DNA of 64,000 nucleotides from Actinostola sp. cb2023 (Eukaryota; Cnidaria; Anthozoa; Actiniaria; Actinostolidae), in the NCBI GenBank assembly GCA_033675265.1, contig JAUJYZ010000732.1:1-64000 (forward strand). The letters are read 5' to 3'. Made by a program: the position numbers and the translations under genes. Shown in pieces: positions 59,713 to 64,000 of the stretch. Positions within the stretch are counted from its first letter, which is position 1. Each line of letters starts with the position of its first letter. The notes beneath the pieces were generated by a model. That model had not been told where the DNA came from. It did no database searches and saw nothing but the letters and a program-made list of their open reading frames with translations.

Positions 59713-60553
59713 CAGTAAACTGAACCCGCATATAAGAACCTAGGTTTGTTAGCCTAAAATGTTCTGATATATTTGGTGTCTACTGAAAATGTAGGCTATT
59801 TAGGTTCTTAAATAGGTTCTTATTTTCTTACGAGAAAAAAGGTGCTTGCCACTGGTCCAATAACTAGTTCAATATGGGTGTGGTCACTATAACCTTTCTC
59901 GAATTTCTTTAGCAAAAATAACTCTACTTTAGTATTATAAAAATTAGCTGTCTGCCACTTACATATTCATTGTAAAAGCATTTTATACTCTTAACTGTAA
60001 CTCTTTTGTCAAATTATTGTATGAATTGTATTAATATTTGTAATAAATACTAATAACATATTTAAAAAAACTATATAAATCTAAAATAGACAGATGCAGT
60101 TATTTATGTAGACTGGTTTTATTTTATTTTTGTATTTATAATAGAGTGATTGCAATAAACCCGTGAAATAAAAATTAGATGTTAGTGTGTAATAGTCAAA
60201 TAGTCACAAAGAAAACAATGGAAATAAAGTCTACTAGTGTCTATTGTCTACTAACTATTTCACTGGTTTAGAGTGATTCCAATATACCTGGGAACTACTA
60301 ATTAGCTGTCAGTGTTTATTAGATGCAAAGAAACAAAAGACAACAAAAGAGTGAGTGTCTAATAGTGTGTATTGGTGTAGTTAGTAATGCCCAGGTTTAT
60401 TGGAATCATTCTTACTATTGCAATCACTAGCTCTAAGAACCTGTTTCAAATTTACGATCAACAGGTTCTTATAAAATGGGGGGTTAAATGCCAAAATGTC
60501 AGCCTACAGGTTCTTTTAAGAATCACTAGGTTCTTATATGCGGGTCTTTACTG
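59713..60553. mobile_element. 841-bp TA-flanked element with nested inverted repeats
   Basis: CAGTAAACTGAACCCGCATA and its inverse, ending TTACTG, flanked by TA. Inside, AGTGATTGCAATA (60145) mirrors TATTGCAATCACT (60416), and AGTGATTCCAATA (60272) mirrors TATTGGAATCATT (60399), giving nested levels. Confidence 0.85.
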
Positions 60554-60594
60554 TACGATACTCCACTGGCTAGTATAATTATATTTACATGCCT

Positions 60595-61067
60595 TCACAA
60601 CCAGATTGCAACGGGATTACTTCCACTAATATGTTCAGGTACATTTTCTGGTTCACGTAATATACTAGCATTCGTTGCATTGGATATTTCACGATTATGG
60701 TCTGAAGTACTCAATGGACGTGCTTGTCTTTCCTCCATGGCGTTCGATTCTTCACTTCCAACTACTTCACAGTCTGTTGGTATTGAAGTGGAAGTATCTT
60801 CACCTTGGTTTGTAGTTTCAGAGTTTGGTGTGTCAGTGTGATTTAAAGAAGTCTCTACAGTAATAATGTTACTAGCGGTAACATTATGTCCTCCTTCGCC
60901 AGCAGTGAGGTTTCTCCTTGTTGTAATGCCAGCATCCCCATGCGCGTCGTGAGCTGACACTACTCTAGCATATGCTGGTGGAGGTTCTTCGTCTTCTGCT
61001 TCAGTATTACGAGATATACGAGGAGATGTGGTAGGTGTTGGTGGATAGTTCTCAGGGTGTTCCATCA
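60595..61067 (-). CDS. Last coding exon: cytoplasmic tail with PPxY motif
   Basis: 473 nt from acceptor ttattag to the TGA at 60595-60597; it enters in phase 1 and so fits the exon at 63615-63830. It encodes VMEHPENYPPTPTTSPRIS, then EDEEPPPAYARVV (second PPxY), then a long Ser/Thr/Asn-rich, acidic tail ending in GSNPVAIWL. The tail looks disordered. PPxY motifs usually bind WW domains, for example of NEDD4-type ubiquitin ligases; that is family knowledge, not shown here. A possible AATAAA on the minus strand lies at 60396-60401, inside a neighbouring inverted-repeat element. Confidence 0.72.
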
Positions 61068-61161
61068 CTAATAAAACACAAGGAAATATTAGATATGGAG
61101 TTAGGTTTGCTTGATCTTGCGCATGCTTCCTGGCAAAGCAGATCATTGACCTTTCTCAACC

Positions 61162-61845
<684 letters not shown>

Positions 61846-62016
61846 GAAATAACTGGCTTAAATTAATGAAGTTTTAAATGTTTTATTGATATATATTAAA
61901 TATACTTATGTTACCATTTTCTTTTTGTTAATTATATTTTTGTTCAAGTAGTCAATTGTAAATTACCTACATGTGTTGTTGTTGTTGTTGTAAAAAATAT
62001 ATGTTATTGTTGTTGT

Positions 62017-62536
<520 letters not shown>

Positions 62537-62726
62537 TGGTCTGTTGCCACCCTAGGTTGGTCTTTGCGACTACAAAATTTGTTTAAATATGGTAAACATG
62601 TGAGTTTGAGTGCTGTATGTATAAAATATCGAATGTAGTGGGAGTGAGTGTAAGCGCCAGTATAGAAGAATTAGGCCACTTTGTGGATCTACTGAGTAAA
62701 ATATTTATTTATTTATTTACTACTCC

Positions 62727-63545
62727 AACAATATGGTACCAGTAATGTTACAACTGTACATCAACAATACCGTACCAGTCCTGTAACTACTCCAACAATA
62801 TGGTACCAGTCCTATAACTACTCCAACAATATGGTACCAGTCCTATAACTACTCCAACAATATGGTACCAGTCCTGTATTAACTACTCCAACAATATGGT
62901 ACCAGTCCTATAACTACTCCAACAATATGGTACCAGTCATATCACTACTCCAACAATATGGTACCAGTCCTGTATTAACTACTCCAACAATATGGTACCA
63001 GTCCTATAACTACTCCAACAATATGGTACCAGTCCTATCACTACTCCAACAATATGGTACCAGTCCTATAACTACTCCAACAATATGGTACCAGTCCTAT
63101 CACTACTCCAACAATATGGTACCAGTCCTGTAACTACTCCAACAATATGGTACCAGTCCTATCACTACTCCAACAATATGGTACCAGTCCTATCACTACT
63201 CCAACAATATGGTACCAGTCCTATCACTACTACAACAATATGGTACCAGTCCTATAACTACTCCAACAATATGGTACCAGTCCTATCACTACTCCAACAA
63301 TATGGTACCAGTCCTATCACTACTCCAACAATATGGTACCAGTCCTATAACTACTCCAACAATATGGTACCAGTCCTATAACTACTCCAACAATATGGTA
63401 CCAGTCCTATAACTACTCCAACAATATGGTACCAGTCCTATCACTACTCCAACAATATGGTACCAGTCCTATCACTACTCCAACAATATGGTACCAGTCC
63501 TATAACTACTCCAACAATATGGTACCAGTCCTGTAACTACTATAG
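62727..63545. repeat. 31-bp minisatellite abutting a splice donor
   Basis: About 26 copies of ACTCCAACAATATGGTACCA plus GTCCTATAACT. Degenerate units continue through 63546-63614 up to the donor of the exon at 63615-63830, whose last bases and first intron bases resemble the unit. Confidence 0.95.
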
Positions 63546-63614
63546 CAATACCATACAATCCTATAACTACTATAATACCATACCAGTCCTATAATGACTA
63601 AAACAATAACATAC

Positions 63615-63830
63615 CAGTCCTGTAACTTGGTGGGCAATCCATCACATAATTACTGAATGTTTCATTTGTTCCAATGCATTCTCGTTGTTGTGGTTGTAGT
63701 TCATGATGACATTGCTGACATTGCTGACATTGACCCACCATAATACACCGCATTGTTGCTATGCCAACAAATACAACACCACAGAATATGGCAGCTACTA
63801 TTCCAGCCGTGGCCTGTGATGAAGTTATCG
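63615..63830 (-). CDS. Transmembrane exon of an unidentified single-pass membrane protein (partial gene)
   Basis: 216 nt, phase 1 to phase 1, acceptor atttcag, donor G/GTATGT. After a short lead it encodes a hydrophobic segment of about 24 residues (ATAGIVAAIFCGVVFVG and on). A short Cys-rich juxtamembrane motif, CQQCQQCHH, and a Gln-rich stretch follow. The exon ends in DCPPSYRT, a PPxY motif. Exons 1-1 in phase are common in receptor ectodomain genes, so the ectodomain exons probably lie to the right of the window. I do not recognise the family. Confidence 0.75.
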
Positions 63831-64000
63831 CTGAAATGAAACAAAAATGATTTCAACATTTTCTGGGGGCCAAGAGGCTTGCGCCTGTGGCGCTCGCTAA
63901 TGTGCCCTATAATTTAAGAAGGTCCATAGGTTGGGCACTCTGTGATTATATAGTACAAATCAGAACGCTATTGTAACTTTCAAAGGGCTTTTGGTCATGA
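63831..64000. other. Intron upstream of the transmembrane exon
   Basis: Nothing recognised. Confidence 0.5.

Overview
This is a stretch of a metazoan nuclear genome, not bacterial. It has spliced genes with GT-AG introns, very large introns, tRNA-derived SINEs, many palindromic DNA-transposon derivatives (MITEs), micro- and minisatellites, and fragments of Penelope-like, DIRS-like and Harbinger elements. The repeat spectrum and the NEK gene fit a marine invertebrate such as a sponge or cnidarian. I cannot name the species from the sequence.

Positions 5092-33643 hold one large minus-strand gene, which I reconstructed exon by exon (15 exons with matching splice phases). Its product begins with a DUF4347-like domain (exons 1-2, perhaps 3). 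A complete NEK-family Ser/Thr kinase domain follows (exons 4-11), then a linker (exon 12) and RCC1-type propeller repeats (exons 13-15). The RCC1 part resembles NEK9 most closely. The gene runs off the left edge of the window, so its C-terminus is missing. Exon 15 is odd in two ways: its 5' part with its acceptor is present in three tandem 95-bp copies, and it carries one extra base in a homopolymer that breaks the frame.

The introns of this gene hold most of the repeats. These include tandem arrays with periods of 109, 92, about 167, 33, 21 and 17 bp. They also include two nearly identical 1-kb elements bounded by TTAA, several small MITE families with repeated copies, two tRNA-like SINE types, and a Penelope-like GIY-YIG fragment followed by a hammerhead-ribozyme-like motif.

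Positions 33.6-60.5 kb look intergenic or intronic and are built mainly of inverted-repeat elements, often nested in one another (36-46.4 kb, 55.4-60.5 kb). A decayed DIRS-like retroelement lies on the minus strand at about 50.3-55 kb. A Harbinger-like family with TWA target duplications occupies 56.3-59.4 kb and includes a broken transposase N-terminus.

Positions 60595-63830 hold the last two coding exons of a second minus-strand gene: a single-pass membrane protein whose cytoplasmic tail has two PPxY motifs. The intron between the two exons is almost entirely simple repeat and a 31-bp minisatellite that appears to have grown out of the exon's own splice-donor sequence.
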